The notes: generated by a model not told the origin, from the letters alone. Positions 30,736 to 42,233 are shown, counted from the first letter of the stretch. The stretch is DNA of 64,000 nucleotides from Maylandia zebra (GCF_041146795.1 NC_135172.1:44053123-44117122); one strand, 5' to 3'. Translations and numbers: made by a program.

Positions 30736-31998
30736 TAGGGATGGGTACCGGTGTCCGGTGCCATGATGGCACCGGTTCTGACATAAACGGTAGTAACCAG
30801 ACCGAAAAGCAGCGCACATTTCGGTGCTTTATTTCGGTGCTTTTTTTCCTGAGCTGTGACACACTTTAGATTCTAGCCAATCATTTTACATTTCCGAGGA
30901 TAGTAGGCGGGTCCAGGTACGCATGTTCCTTTAGAGCAGAGCTACAGATTAAAAATGTCCAAGGCGAAGCGGTCAAAAGTCTGACTGTACTTCACAGCAA
31001 AAGATGCAAACTCAGCAGCAACAAGTGCTTTAAGCTGATACTGTAAAGTGTGTGTGTTAGTCCCCATAGGGAAATAGTTCCTCTGCATTTAACCCATTCA
31101 CCCAGTGAAGCAGTGGGCAGCCACCAGTGCAGCGCCCGGGGAGCAGTGTGTAGGGACGGTACCTTGCTCAGGGGTACCTCAGGGTAGCCGTTCAGTGGAG
31201 TCGAACCCCCGACCTTCCGATCATGGGGCCACCACTCTACCTACTGAGCTATCCCTGCCCATACTGTGATACTGTCAAAGGAGGTAACACCTCGAATCCG
31301 ATGAAACACCTGGCGACGCATAGCGTTTTTTTTAAAAGCCGAGAAATGCGCCGTATTTGATAGCTTGCTGCGAGACCTCACACCGAGCACATCTACTGCG
31401 GGTGTGGTGCCTGTTATCGGACCCGGAGTTAGCAACATCCCCCAAAAACCCCGAAGAGGAGAGTCCTGGCCCCTAGCCCTGCCAGTGTAGCAGAAATGAT
31501 GAGGATGATGATGCAGCAGCAGCCGTTCTTCTCTGCGTGAGTAGCTTAATGTTGTTCATGTGTAATTTACGTTGAGTAGGCTAACCACGTTATTACATTA
31601 ATGCATGTAAGGTGAACTAGCAAACATCATCATAGCTACATGCGGCTGTCTTCTTGTTTGATGGCAGATGCTCCCTTCACCCTGGCCAAAAAGGCTAAAA
31701 TGACCAAAGAAAAAGTGGGAAACAGCTGAACATGAGAGGTTTTTGGACAAAGTTTGTTTTTTCCATTGTTTAAGCACTGCTTCCAGCCAAGAGTGATACC
31801 ATATATGCCCCATAGCTGCAGAAAAGGCTAACATTGTTATCTTTTTGCAAAAAACAGCTGAACATGAGAAGTTTTTGGACCAATTTTGTGTTCTCCATTC
31901 TTTACGTACCGGTTTGAGCACCGTTTAAGCACCTACACGTTTCAAAAGTACCGGTTTGGCACCGGTATCGGATAAAACCTAAACGATACCCATCCCTA
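30736..31998 (+). mobile_element. Non-autonomous hAT (BED-finger remnant), copy 1, duplication GTTAAAAG
   Basis: Ends are TAGGGATGGGTACCGGTG and CGATACCCATCCCTA, with GTTAAAAG at 30728-30735 and 31999-32006. From 30955 a short frame MSKAKRSKV then [15 protein letters not shown] resembles the start of a BED-finger transposase, but it meets stops. A SINE is inserted at 31045-31260. Without it the element is about 1.04 kb, like copy 2 at 55470-56483. Confidence 0.85.
31045..31260 (-). mobile_element. tRNA-derived SINE inserted in the hAT copy
   Basis: On the minus strand it starts GGGCAGGGATAGCTCAGTAG (A box) and has GGTCGGGGGTTCGACTCC (B box), followed by a body and a TGTGTGTG-rich tail. ATACTGT flanks it at 31038-31044 and 31261-31267. 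The related hAT copy at 55470-56483 has the uninterrupted site (GCTGATACTGTGATACTG), which confirms the insertion directly. Confidence 0.85.
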
Positions 31999-32009
31999 GT
32001 TAAAAGGTC

Positions 32010-32665
32010 TCAGGTGCAAATGTGGAACAAGTGTGTTGAATTTGGTGTTATTGCTCTCTCATACTGGTCACTGGAAGTTTAACATGGCACATCATGGCAA
32101 AGAACACGTTGAGGATTTGAAAAAAAGAACTGATACTCTACATAAAGATGGCCGAGGCTATAAGAATGATGCCAACACGCTGAAACCAAGCTGCAGCATG
32201 ATGGCCACACAGCAGTTTAACAGGACCTCGCCGTGGTCGACCAGAGAAGTTGACTGAACGTGCTCAGCATCATATCTGGAGGTTGCCTTTTTTCTTAGGT
32301 GTTCAGGTTTTTCAACCGCATTGCTTAACCCCGCTGTTTTACATGTTCACTTATTTTTTTTAAGTGCTGTCCATACAGAAAACATTGATTTGTAAACGAT
32401 TAACTAACAACCTTGTAAACACAAAGTTCTTTATTTGGAGCACATTTCTACAAGAAAGATAAGTTCCTGAAAAAGTGCTTGAAGTGCTTTGGTACTCTTT
32501 GGCAATATTGTAGACAATGTTAAACTTCATCATCACATCGGCTCCTCTGATGACCTGCTTGGCAGCGGGCAGAGGGGACACTTGGGCAGTGCATTTATCG
32601 CAGCATGAAAAGATATAATATATTTACAGAAATGTGTGGGGTGTACTCACTTTTGTGAGATCCTG
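32010..32665. mobile_element. Tc1/mariner-like remnants
   Basis: ACCTCGCCGTGGTCGACCAG with CGTGCTCAGCATCATATCTG resembles the N-terminal part of a Tc1-type transposase gene. GGGGTGTACTCACTTTTGTG then AGATCCTGTATATA at 32639-32672 resembles a Tc1-type inverted-repeat end. No frame survives. Confidence 0.5.
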
Positions 32666-32689
32666 TATATATAATTGCACGGATCAGTG

Positions 32690-32870
32690 ACTCCTAAACT
32701 AGGCGAGTGGCTCCAGCAGATCCCGGGAACAACATCGGAGATCTCTGTCCAGAAGAGCGCAGTCCTGGGAACAGCCAAGATACTGCAGGACCCTCAAGCT
32801 CCCAGGCCTCTGGTAGAGGACCTGAGCTTCTAGGATAGCGACCGCTCATAGGGGCGAGAGGGCAATGTTT
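32690..32870 (+). mobile_element. R4/Rex6-like LINE, 3' end only, copy 3
   Basis: The plus strand encodes LGEWLQQIPGTTSEISVQKS followed by AVLGTAKIL, the C-terminus of the same protein as at 14826-16499, then a related 3' UTR. It follows a TATATATAA tract, again an AT-rich target. Confidence 0.75.
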
Positions 32871-33352
32871 TATACATGTTTTTATACATATACAAAGTGC
32901 AAAACTGAGTAGTGCAATATACATATGTGCATATTACCTGTCTGTAATTATTTGGACCTGAGTGGAGTTGAACAGGGTGTGAATGAAGTGCAGACTCTGT
33001 TTTAATTCAAGGGGATAAAAAAGTATTTGAACTGTTTGCTAATTACAGCTATTTTTATACACAGTATAATAATATGTAAATGTGTAGTCTGTTCTGCTCC
33101 TATGATAAGCTCATCCTGGAGCTCTTTGGTAGTAAAGACGTTTTTTCTTCTTTGTCATCACAAATATGAGCTTATATGAATTCAGAACACAAACCATCCA
33201 AACCACAAAACCTTCCTTTTCCAGTTCTCCCAGTGACACCCATTGCTATGTATGTCCTGCTCATTGCACTGATTTTATCTCAGTGTCAGATTGGTTAGAT
33301 AAAACTTTCAGTGTTGTTCTGTCAAACAAAAAGAAACGTCTTTTAGACTTAC

Positions 33353-33480
33353 GTGGACTGAAGCTTTCGTTGATGCTCCTGCAGCTGAATCTTTCAGGGT
33401 TTATGAGTTGAGCAGCAGAAGTGCGAAACAAAGGGTGCAGAAGTGCGAATACCAAATCAGGAAATGTACACATACACATT
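33353..33480 (-). other. Possible non-coding first exon of the minus-strand NLR gene
   Basis: On the minus strand the run CTGCTGCTCAACTCATAAAC leads to TCCAC followed by the strong donor GTAAGT (33352-33347). Its position upstream of the PYD exon, which itself starts at an acceptor, makes it a plausible 5' UTR exon. The 5' boundary and transcription start are guesses. Confidence 0.35.
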
Positions 33481-33519
33481 TCCTCCTCCTGCAGCCAATG
33501 AGCATGAAATATGGTCATA

Positions 33520-34235
33520 CCTCTGCTACATACAAAATTGCATGGCCGTTACTACTACCACTACTGCAACAAACAGAAGTCACAAACCTCAAAGAGAACC
33601 TGCGAACACAAAGACAGGAAAGGTAGAAAACTGGGTGAACTGAAATTATATACAAACACTGAGCACACAAATCTCACATGAACAAAAATGAGCTCATCAG
33701 CCTTTGTTTTCTCCTCGGTTTTGTCACATTCAGATCATCTATTTGCAACTCTTTCAACATTCATGAAATGTTGATTTGATGATTGGTTGTCCTGCTCTTC
33801 AGCTTCAACATTCAAGATTCAAGATGTTTATTTTCATATACACCACAAAACACAAGTGGTTACGCAGAGCAATGAAACTCTCACTTTGCCGGTTCCTCTC
33901 ACACGACTAAATAAAAACTAACTAAAATAAAGAATAGACTTCACTCTGAGATAGAAAATAGTAAAGTAAAACAAGTGCATATGTAGCTTATGAGTGGGTG
34001 TAGTCAGAATATAAAGTGCAAGTAGTTACAACACTGTCACAGTGGGAATATATACAGAGTATGCAATATTAAAATGTTTATATTTATAAAGTTGTGTTAT
34101 GTGTTACGGCCCTAGCAGGGCCTCCTCCTGAAGGTGCCTGTGTGGGCGTGTCCCACCACCTCTTCTGCCTGAGGTGCCGCCTTTCCCTTTTGTGCAGCTG
34201 ACTCTCATCAGTAATTAAGGAGCTTTAAGCCCAGG
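33520..34235. other. Intergenic sequence with a retroposon-like stretch
   Basis: A common fish repeat appears to start near 33810 (ATTCAAGATTCAAGATGTTT), probably a LINE 3' end in reverse. It runs to about 34100. The rest is unremarkable. Confidence 0.35.
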
Positions 34236-34484
34236 GAAAGGTGAGCTCTGGGCCAGAGTGATCAACGAGTACCGCACCGAAGCGTGCAACGAGTGCAAGA
34301 CCAATCACCCCAGCCAGAGACAACACGAGTGTCTGCGAGTCTTGGACGATGACTTTTACGCTGAACATTATTACAGCATCAGGAAAAGACTCCTCACACC
34401 TCGTTTCATTCCTTCCATTCAGCGTCTCCTGATCGCCCGCAACATGGAAGCGGACGACGTCAAGGTCGGCACCGTGGCGGATGG
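34236..34484 (+). CDS. Possible exon of an unrecognised gene, CxxC...HPSQxxHxC motif
   Basis: I do not recognise this protein. An open stretch between a possible acceptor (TTTAAGCCCAG) and a possible donor (GGATG then GTATGG) reads LWARVINEYRTEACNECKTN, continuing HPSQRQHECLRVLDDDFYAE and HYYSIRKRLLTPRFIPSIQR to about KVGTVAD. The four residues C-x2-C-x3-H...H-x-C could bind zinc, and the rest is rich in charged residues and predicted helix. Codon use looks coding (GC-rich third positions, no stop for about 83 codons in an AT-rich region). A following piece at about 34578-34640 (EALYSTERLKHGQFVD) might be a second exon. It could belong to a mobile or viral-derived element, since it is isolated among transposons. 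I cannot identify a start codon or promoter. Confidence 0.4.
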
Positions 34485-34841
34485 TATGGCCTGGATAGGT
34501 CATCATTTCCCTCTGTGGCTGCCACTCCCGTTTCAATTTTTCTCCTAGTTTCGGGCAGGCTCTATGACGTTCGTCCACAGGAGGCGCTGTACAGCACCGA
34601 GCGCCTGAAACACGGACAGTTTGTTGATATTTTTTCATGTAAACCTTTTTTTCATGTAAACCTGTTCTTGACATATCTACTGAGATTCGTTTGTCTTGAA
34701 AGGCTGATTCAACCCCGTTGTTGACTTTTATTTTGCCTTCCAGATTGCCTCAGTTGTATCGTGAGTGTAATTTCAAATAAAATAAAATAAAACTCAGAAG
34801 CGTCTGTGTGTTGTATTCTTCTTCTTATTATTATTATTATC

Positions 34842-37800
34842 ATCCATCCATCCATCCATCCATCCATCCATCTTCATCCGCTTTATCCGAGGCCGGGTCG
34901 CGGGGGCAGCAGCCTAAGCAGAGAGGCCCAGACCTCCCTCTCCCCAGCCACCTCCTCCAGCTTATCCGGGGGAATACCAAGGCGTTCCCAGGCCAGCTGA
35001 GAGATATAATCTCGCCAGCGTGTCCTGGGTCTGCCCCGGGGCCTCCTCCCGGTGGGACATGCCTGGAACACCTCACCCAGGAGGGGCCCAGGGGGCATCC
35101 TTGTCAGATGCCCGAACCACCTCAGCTGGCTCCTTTCGATGTGGAGCAGCAGCTGCTCTACTCTGAGCCCCTCCCGGATGGCCGAACTTCTCACCCTATC
35201 TCTAAGGGAGAGGCCAGCCACCCTTCGGAGGAAGCTCATTTCTGCCGCTTGTATCCGCGATCTCGTTCTTTCGGTCACTACCCACAGCTCGTGGCCATAG
35301 GTGAGGGTAGGGACGTAGACCGACCGGTAAATTGAGAGCTTCGCTTTTACACTCAGCTCCCTCTTCACCACGACGGACCGGTGCAGCATCCGCATTACTG
35401 CAGCTGCAGCCCCAATCCGTCTGTCGATCTCCGGCTCCCTTCTCCCATCACTCGCGAACAAGACCCCGAGATGCTTGAACTCCTCCACTTGGGGCAGGAA
35501 CTCATCCCCGACCCGGAGTGGGCACTCCACCCTTTTCCGGCTGAGAACCATGGCCTCAGATTTGGAGGTGCTGATCCTCATTCCCGCTGCTTCACACTCG
35601 GCTGCGAACCGCTCCAGTGGGAGCTGGAGGCCCCCACCCGATGAAGCCAACAGAACCACATCATCCGCAAAAAGCAGAGATGAGATTCTGAGGCCACCAA
35701 AGCGAAAGCCCTCCGCCACTTGGCTGCGCCTAGAAATCCTGTCCATAAAAATTATGAGCAGAACCGGAGACAAAGGGCAGCCCTGGCGGAGCCCATCACC
35801 CACCGGGAACGAGTCCGACTTATTGCCGGCAATGCGAACCAAGCTCTTGCAACGGTTGTATAGGGATCAAATGGCCCGTAGCAATGGGCCAGACACCCAT
35901 ACTCCCGCAACACCTCCCACAGGACACCCCGAGGGACACGGTCGAATGCCTTCTCCAAGTCCACAAAACACATGTAGACTTGTTGGGCAAACTCCCATGC
36001 ACCCTCAAGTATCCTGGAGAGGATAAAGAGCTGGTCCAGTGTTCCGCGACCAGGACGAAAACCGCATTGTTCCTTCTGTATCTGAGGTTCGACTAACGGA
36101 CGAACTCTCCTTTCCAGCACCCTGGCATAGATTTTCCCAGGGAGGCTGAGGAGTGTGATCCCCCTGTAGTTGGAACACACCCTCCGGTCCCCTTTCTTAA
36201 AGATGGGGACCACCACCCCGGTCTGCCAGTCCACAGGTACTGCCCCTGATCTCCACGCAACATTGCAGAGGCGTGTCAACCAGGACAGCCCTACACCGTC
36301 CAGAGCCTTCAGGAACTCGGGGCGGACCTCATCAACACCAGGGGCTCTGCCACCAAGGAGTTGTTTAACTGCCTCAGTGACCTCACCCCCGGAAATTGGC
36401 GGGTCATTCCCCTCATCCCCAGACTCTGCTTCCTCCTCGGAAGACGTGTCAGTGGGATTAAGGAGGTCCTCGAAGTATTCCTTCCACCGCCTGACAATTT
36501 TCTCAGTCGACGTCAGCAGCGCTCCGCCAGCACTATACACAGTGCAGGTAGAGCACCGCTTTCCCCTCCTGAGACGTCTGACGGTTTGCCAGAATCTCTT
36601 CGAGGCAGTCCGAAAGTCTTTTTCCATGGCCTCTCCGAACTCCTCCCACACCCGAGTTTTTGCTTCAACCACTGCTCGAGCCGCATTCCGCTTGGCCTGT
36701 CGATACCTGTCGGCTGCCTCCGGAGTCCCACAGGCTAACCAAGCCCGATAGGACTCCTTCTTCAGCCTGGTGGCTCCCTTCACCTCTGGTGTCCACCATT
36801 TGGTTCGGGGATTACCACCACGGCAGGCACCAACCACCTTGCGGCCGCAGCTCAATGCAGCAGCTTCGGCAATGGAGACGCTGAACATGGTCCATTCGGA
36901 CTCAATGTCCCCAGTCTCCCTCGGAATGCTGTTGAAGCTCTGCCGGAGGTGTGCGTTGAAGATCTCGCGGACTGGGGCCTCTGCTAGACGTTCCCAGCAC
37001 ACCCTCACTACGCGTTTAGGTGCACCAGGTCTGTCCAGCGTCCTCCCCCGCCACCTGATCCAACTCACCACCAGGTGGTGATCAGTTGACAGCTCAGCCC
37101 CTCTCTTTACCCGAGTGTCCAGAACATATGGTTGCAGGTCTGCTGATACAATTACAAAATCGATCATCGACCTACGGCCTAGAGCGTCCTGGTGCCACGT
37201 GCACTTATGGACACTCTTATGTTCGAACAGGGTGTTCGTTATGGCCAAACTGTGATTAGCACAGAAGTCCAATAACAAAGCACCGCTCGGGTTCAGATCA
37301 GGGAGGCCGTTCCTCCCAATCACGCCCCTCCAGGTCTCGCTGTCGATACCCACGTGAGCATTGAAGTCTCCCAGCAGGACAACAGAGTCTCCAGGTGGAG
37401 CACCCTCCAGCACCCCCCCCCCCCCCCCCCCCCCCCCCCCAGGGACTCTAAGAAGGCTGGGTACTCTGAACTGCCACTCGGCGCATAAGCGCAGATGACA
37501 GTCAGGACCCGTTCCCCGACCCTAAGGCGCAGGGAACAAACCCTCTCGTCCACCGGGAAAAACCCCAACGTACCGGCAGCAAGCCGAGGGGATATTAGGA
37601 TACCCACCCCAGCCCGCCGCCTCTCACCAAGGGCAACTCCAGACTGAGACAGAGTCCAGCCCCTCTCCAGGAGACTGGTTCCAGAGCCCAAGCCATGTGT
37701 AGAGGTGAGCCCGACTATATCTAGCCGGTACCTCTCAACCTCACGCACTAACTCAGGCTCCTTCCCCACCAGAGAGGTGGCATTCCATGTCCCTATTGCC

Positions 37801-38238
37801 AGTCTTGGCAGCCGGGGGTCAGTCCGCCAGGGCCTCCGCTCCTGCCCGCCACCCGGCACACAATGCACCCGACCCCTATGGCGCCTCCTGCGGGTGGTGG
37901 GCCTGCGGGAGGATGGGCCCATGTCTCCTCTTCGGGCTGTGCCCGGCCGGGCCCCATGGACTAAGGCCCGGCCACCAGACGCTCGCCCTCAGGCACCCTC
38001 CCCGGGCCTGGCTCCAGGGCGAGGCCCCGGTAACCCTATCCCGGGCAGGGTAAACTGTTCCCTCGGTGTCCTTTTCATAAGGGTCTTATGAATCGCTCTT
38101 TGTCTGGTCCCTCACCCAGGGCCAATTTGCCATGGGAGACCCTACCAGGGGGCAATAGCCCCCAGACAACATAGCCCCTGGGATCCCTGTGACACACAAA
38201 CCCCTCCACCACGATAAGGTAGCGATTCAAGGAGGAGT
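34842..38238 (-). mobile_element. Near full-length RTE (Rex3-like) LINE
   Basis: On the minus strand it runs from about 38238 through a GC-rich 5' UTR and a single long protein to the (GATG)n tail at 34842-34871. It is flanked by ATT/TTA-rich sequence on both sides (TTATTATTATTATC left, ATTATTATCATTATT right), which may be the target duplication. Confidence 0.85.
34883..37922 (-). pseudogene. RTE endonuclease-reverse transcriptase, two frameshifts
   Basis: The protein is split over three frames. The first, 37922 to about 37441, carries the start of the apurinic-type endonuclease ([53 protein letters not shown]). The second, from 37413 to about 35880, contains [42 protein letters not shown] and the RT fingers [38 protein letters not shown] and [13 protein letters not shown]. 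The third, 35842 to 34883, holds [27 protein letters not shown] and the thumb and C-terminus to PPRPGLG. The first break is at a run of 28 C (37413-37440), the second near 35870. The rest is clean, so the copy is young but disabled. Confidence 0.85.
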
Positions 38239-38239
38239 A

Positions 38240-39825
38240 TTATTATCATTATTATCATTATTGTGATTATGCTTCATTTTCATGTACTGGGGTATCAATG
38301 ACCCCCACGCTGCCGCAGCAGCTTTTGTGCGTGGCCCCCAAGTGCTACATTTTCTTTCCCGATCCCCTGACGAAACCCATTAGAATCGCTCTGGGGCACT
38401 CGACGACCCCAAATGATCGTTCTGGGGATTTTTTCATTTTCATTCACCCGTCTCTACTGAGGGTGGGGTACTCTGGGACCCCCGGGGTCTGGGGCTGCCC
38501 CGAAGGGGAGCACAAGGGTTAATCACAGCTGCCTGATCAATGTTTTTCATTAGCAGTTTAGCAAAGTTGATGGTGGTCTGTGTGTCTGTGTGAGTGAAAG
38601 ACAGAGAGAGCGAGCGACAGATTTTCTGTTATAACCTTCACGTTATGGAGGCACAGTGTGAGCACTCAGGTCGCATCAGAGCATCGGGCCGTATAGTGTG
38701 AGAGTACATCGTGACCTATGAACTTCTAACCCCTGCGAGTCAATCGTGCAGTTTGAGCAGGAGCTGAATACTGAAAAAATCGCACAGTGTCTGCCCAGCT
38801 TTAGGTGTACTGTCATCCGAGACTTGCACCGCAGTGTCGGCGTTAGGGTTAGGTTGTTGTGGTCATCTGTTGTCTTCCGGTATTTTCTCCATAAGCGACC
38901 TTTCCTCGACCAATGAGATGAGCGGTAATCTGAATTGTCATACTCGAATTGTCATAAGTGTGCTGTCAGCTCATTGGTCACAAAGCAGGAGAGGGGCTGG
39001 GAATTATGTTTTCAAACAAAGCGTTAATTCCATTAAAAGTTATAGACTACTTTTGATTCTCACTGTATTACGGGACAAAGTGCGTCCCTTATTAGCTCAA
39101 TACAGGACGTGTACTTTTGTTTCGAAATACGGGACGATTCAGTTTTTCAAGGGACGGTTGGCAACCCTATCCTCTACACATCTGTGATGCTGGGGGAGGT
39201 AATTAGCTGTAGCTGTTTAACTGCAGGCACATTCCATGTGAGACTCTGGTGTCCTTATCTTCTGAGGGATGTCCACCCCCGGCCATTTGTGTGAAGAAGC
39301 TTCTCGGATTCTGTGCTTGCATATGGTGAACCATTAAAGTTAAGCCATACACGCGTGTGGGGAGATGAGCTTTGGATAACCAGGAAATGTGGTTGTAAGC
39401 ATATATTGTGTGGCAGGAAGTCAGACACACTTGATGACATCTCCGTTTCGGAGTTTTTACTTCCCCTCTTAATTTAACTGTGACTAGTATTTCCAATGGA
39501 AATTACACATGACATGAAGAAAATTATACATGATGTAGTAGATTTTTTTAAAGAAAAAAGATAATTTAAAAAAGTATCTCAAGCACTTTAGCAAAATTCT
39601 CATGTCATCTGTTTCATAATGTTTAATAAGCTTCATACAGTTAAGCACAATCACTACATGACTGAAACACAAGCATAATCTCTATTAATAAAAATAGTAT
39701 GCATGTACTGTATGCCTGAATAAAAAAAAAAGTGAGATGTTGGAACGCTTTTATTTTTATTTTAGTAGACACAAAACTTACAATAGACAGCTGCTGGGGT
39801 TTGGAATTGAAGAAATGTCTGATGG
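38240..39825. other. Intergenic sequence with a probable hAT end
   Basis: No gene is seen. A stretch near 39072-39175 (ATACGGGACGATTCAGTTTT, GGGACGGTTGGCAACCCTAT) resembles a hAT end whose GTTGGCAACCCTA motif also occurs at 50959-50974. A Ser-free low-complexity CCCC-rich part lies at 38300-38520. Confidence 0.4.
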
Positions 39826-40010
39826 TTCTCAGTCATCCAGGTCATCGTAGTCAAAGGAGCTTGCAAAGAAAAGCGTCTGGACTTCTTTAAGTTGCTTGAA
39901 GACGTTTCACCTCTCATCCGAGAAGCTTCTTCAGTTCTAAGGTCAAATGGTGGAGAGTCCCAGATACAAACCTAGTGGGAGTTTCCCCCCACAGAGGGAC
40001 AAAAGGACCC
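39826..40010 (+). mobile_element. Penelope-like terminal repeat fragment
   Basis: CAGTCATCCAGGTCATCGTA and AAAGCGTCTGGACTTCTTTA followed by GTTGCTTGAAGACGTTTCAC match the segment preceding the GIY-YIG fragment at 11267-11355. The copy here extends further right to about 40010. Confidence 0.55.
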
Positions 40011-40024
40011 CCTGATGATAATTA

Positions 40025-40230
40025 GTATGAGTAACTTTAAAACTTAGTAGCGGCCGCCATTGTTGGAAACTGGAGTTTGGCTGGGCCGAGCTATGAATTC
40101 TGGGATATGGTGGGCCACGAAGGACACACCCGACCCATCCTTCTAATTCGGGGAAAAGGAGGAGTCTACGAATTTGGACAGCCTTCGTCGCGTCGCTGTG
40201 ACGTAATCGGCCTTAAAATGCGGCCATAAT
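40025..40230. mobile_element. hAT-related fragment
   Basis: GCCGCCATTGTTGGAAACTG with GAGCTATGAATTCTGGGA matches the interior of the hAT fragment at 18708-18750. No ends were found. Confidence 0.45.
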
Positions 40231-40646
40231 GAGAACAAGATAAAAAGTTCAAAACACCTGGTCAACAACCAGGTAGCCCAACAGTTACTCATTTAACTCT
40301 TTTGGGGGGTTTTGATTTTTAAGAAGAGAGTGGCTCTGATATATTTATCATTACTTATTTATTAAAATGTAAAAACAAAAAACTGAAATTGTGTCACATC
40401 TGCTTAATTTTGTAAAGCTTGTAAAGCCACAGACTTTTACTTGTTTTCTCTCAGGCTCAGACCAGCACACATTACATCAAACTCTTACAAGTCAAGAAAA
40501 GGAGCTGTTGGACAGAAAGACAACTGAGTGGGAAGGATTTTGGTTTTCCAATATATTAGTAATTGTCAGTGACGTTTATATTAATCAGGCTGAACTTTAA
40601 TCATACTTTAGATCAAATCATTTTGCAGATCATCAGAATGATGGTT

Positions 40647-40932
40647 GGCAATGCAAACATGGCCAATAATGACAGTTATTGGCCATGTTTGCATTGCCCT
40701 TTTTTAAAATGTACTTTCATGACGTTATTGTGTGTCGGGTGGTGGTCGTGGCTGTCCAGACTGACAAGTGGGACGTTGAATGTCACCTCTCTGACGGAGG
40801 AGGAACCTGAGATTGTGGATTTTTTTTTAATCATATTTGCAGACAGTGTTATATTAATATAACACTGTATACACCATGGTGAGGGTCCTGTACAGCCCAA
40901 GAGAGCGGCAGCATCTCTCTTGGGCTGTACAG
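40647..40932. repeat. Cluster of three perfect palindromes/hairpins
   Basis: Arms of 23 bp at 40647-40669 and 40676-40698 (GGCAATGCAAACATGGCCAA...) are separated by 6 bases. A 26-bp palindrome without a spacer lies at 40843-40868 (ACAGTGTTATATT and its inverse). Arms of 18 bp at 40888-40905 and 40915-40932 (CTGTACAGCCCAAGAGAG) are separated by 9 bases. The DNA between the first two is a decayed RTE fragment (RLTSGTLNVTSLTEEEPEIV, about 40757-40820). Confidence 0.9.
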
Positions 40933-40949
40933 CAGCATCTTCCCTTCGT

Positions 40950-42090
40950 GTTTGCTTCTTGGCGAAGAAGAAAAGGCCTTTCACAGACTCTGAAACAGTG
41001 AAATACTGCATGCTGGTCGTGGTGGATGTGGTGAAAAGTGATGAAAAAATTAAAGTGTGACACCTGCTATTAAAAACGTACTCCCGTAGGACAGTTCAAA
41101 TATTCGTAGAGTTGAAGTTCTGGCGTCAGATGAGTTTGAAATGCTGTTAGATGACCTGAAGAAAACTGATGTAATGTCTATAGCAGGAGATCAGACAGAA
41201 CTGATAATGCACAGTTGTGCGTATATGTCCGTTTTTTGGATGGGAAATTGCTCAGCTTACTGTTAGAGGGACACACAGCTGGCCAAATAATGTTTGAGAA
41301 GATTTAAGCTCTTCAGGAAAATGGTCTGGATATGAAGCGTGTCTGTATCCATGGCAGGAACAGTGAGTGGTCAGCAAAATATTTCAATTTTAAAGGGAAT
41401 TATCAAAATGTTTGTTATTATTTCAAATGTGCAAAAAATAGTTTAGGTATAGCTCCCTTTTTTGTTTAAATGGACCTTTTGGTGTGCATTTGTGAGGTCA
41501 CCAGATTTACAGGGGAAAGGAATGAAAAAAATTTTTTTTACTTGTTTTCCAATACAGTTGTGTGGGTTTGAAATTGATCATGATCTGCTGCTTACTGGCT
41601 TCATATACATACATCCCAGATAAATTCCTCGGTTTGAAAATCTGGCCCAACTAACTTCGTAGTTGAATAGCCATGCCTTAAACATACAGATGACTTCTGT
41701 TTGTGACCTTTCACCCTCTTATTTGAGCCAAGGTCAGCCACCAGAATCATCACATCGGTTACAGCTTCAGTTCAGTTTATATGCTGCTCTACTTCATCAT
41801 TTCTCATTAACAGTCTGCACTTATGTTTCTGATCTTCTGCAGAGCTCCTGTCCGTCATGTTGCTCTCCTGGTACAGTGATGCTGCCCTCTGCTGGACACA
41901 GTGGAACCACATCAAGCTCTAAGACTGAAATTATAACCAGTTCCTGTTAACAGGAAACAAACAGTTCTTTATAAAGCTTCAAGTATCAAATATTCACAGT
42001 GAGAAGGTGAAACGATTCATGTGGTGCTGAGTCCAAGTGTCTCCATCCACAAGCAGAAATCATGAACCAGCAGCATTCCTTAACATCAAA
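40950..42090. other. Intergenic sequence, possible hAT/ZBED remnant
   Basis: Between about 41215 and 41370 the plus strand can be read as VRFLDGKLLSLLLEGHTAGQ, then LQENGLDMKRVCIHG. This resembles the region before the second catalytic Asp of ZBED-type hAT transposases. The rest is unrecognised. Confidence 0.3.
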
Positions 42091-42093
42091 ATA

Positions 42094-42099
42094 TTTATT
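42094..42099 (-). promoter_or_regulatory. Poly(A) signal of map1lc3c
   Basis: AATAAA on the minus strand about 135 bases after the stop codon, the first such signal downstream. Confidence 0.55.
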
Positions 42100-42233
42100 G
42101 GATGAACACGATTAAAATCCATCTCGTCCAATCAGCGTGTAGAACAAAAATTACAATATATACACTCTTTTGTATTTACAGCAGCTGAGGCGAGCAGCCT
42201 GTAACGGGAATAAAACCTGAACCAGGACGAGCT

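Noticed and set aside
31042..31260. A functional tRNA gene
   Set aside because: A and B boxes are present, but the sequence continues as a 216-bp SINE with a target duplication and does not fold as a full tRNA cloverleaf with an acceptor stem at its end.
36170..36751. Long plus-strand open frame of 193 codons
   Set aside because: It is the antisense of the RTE LINE protein on the minus strand, which has clear RT and endonuclease motifs.
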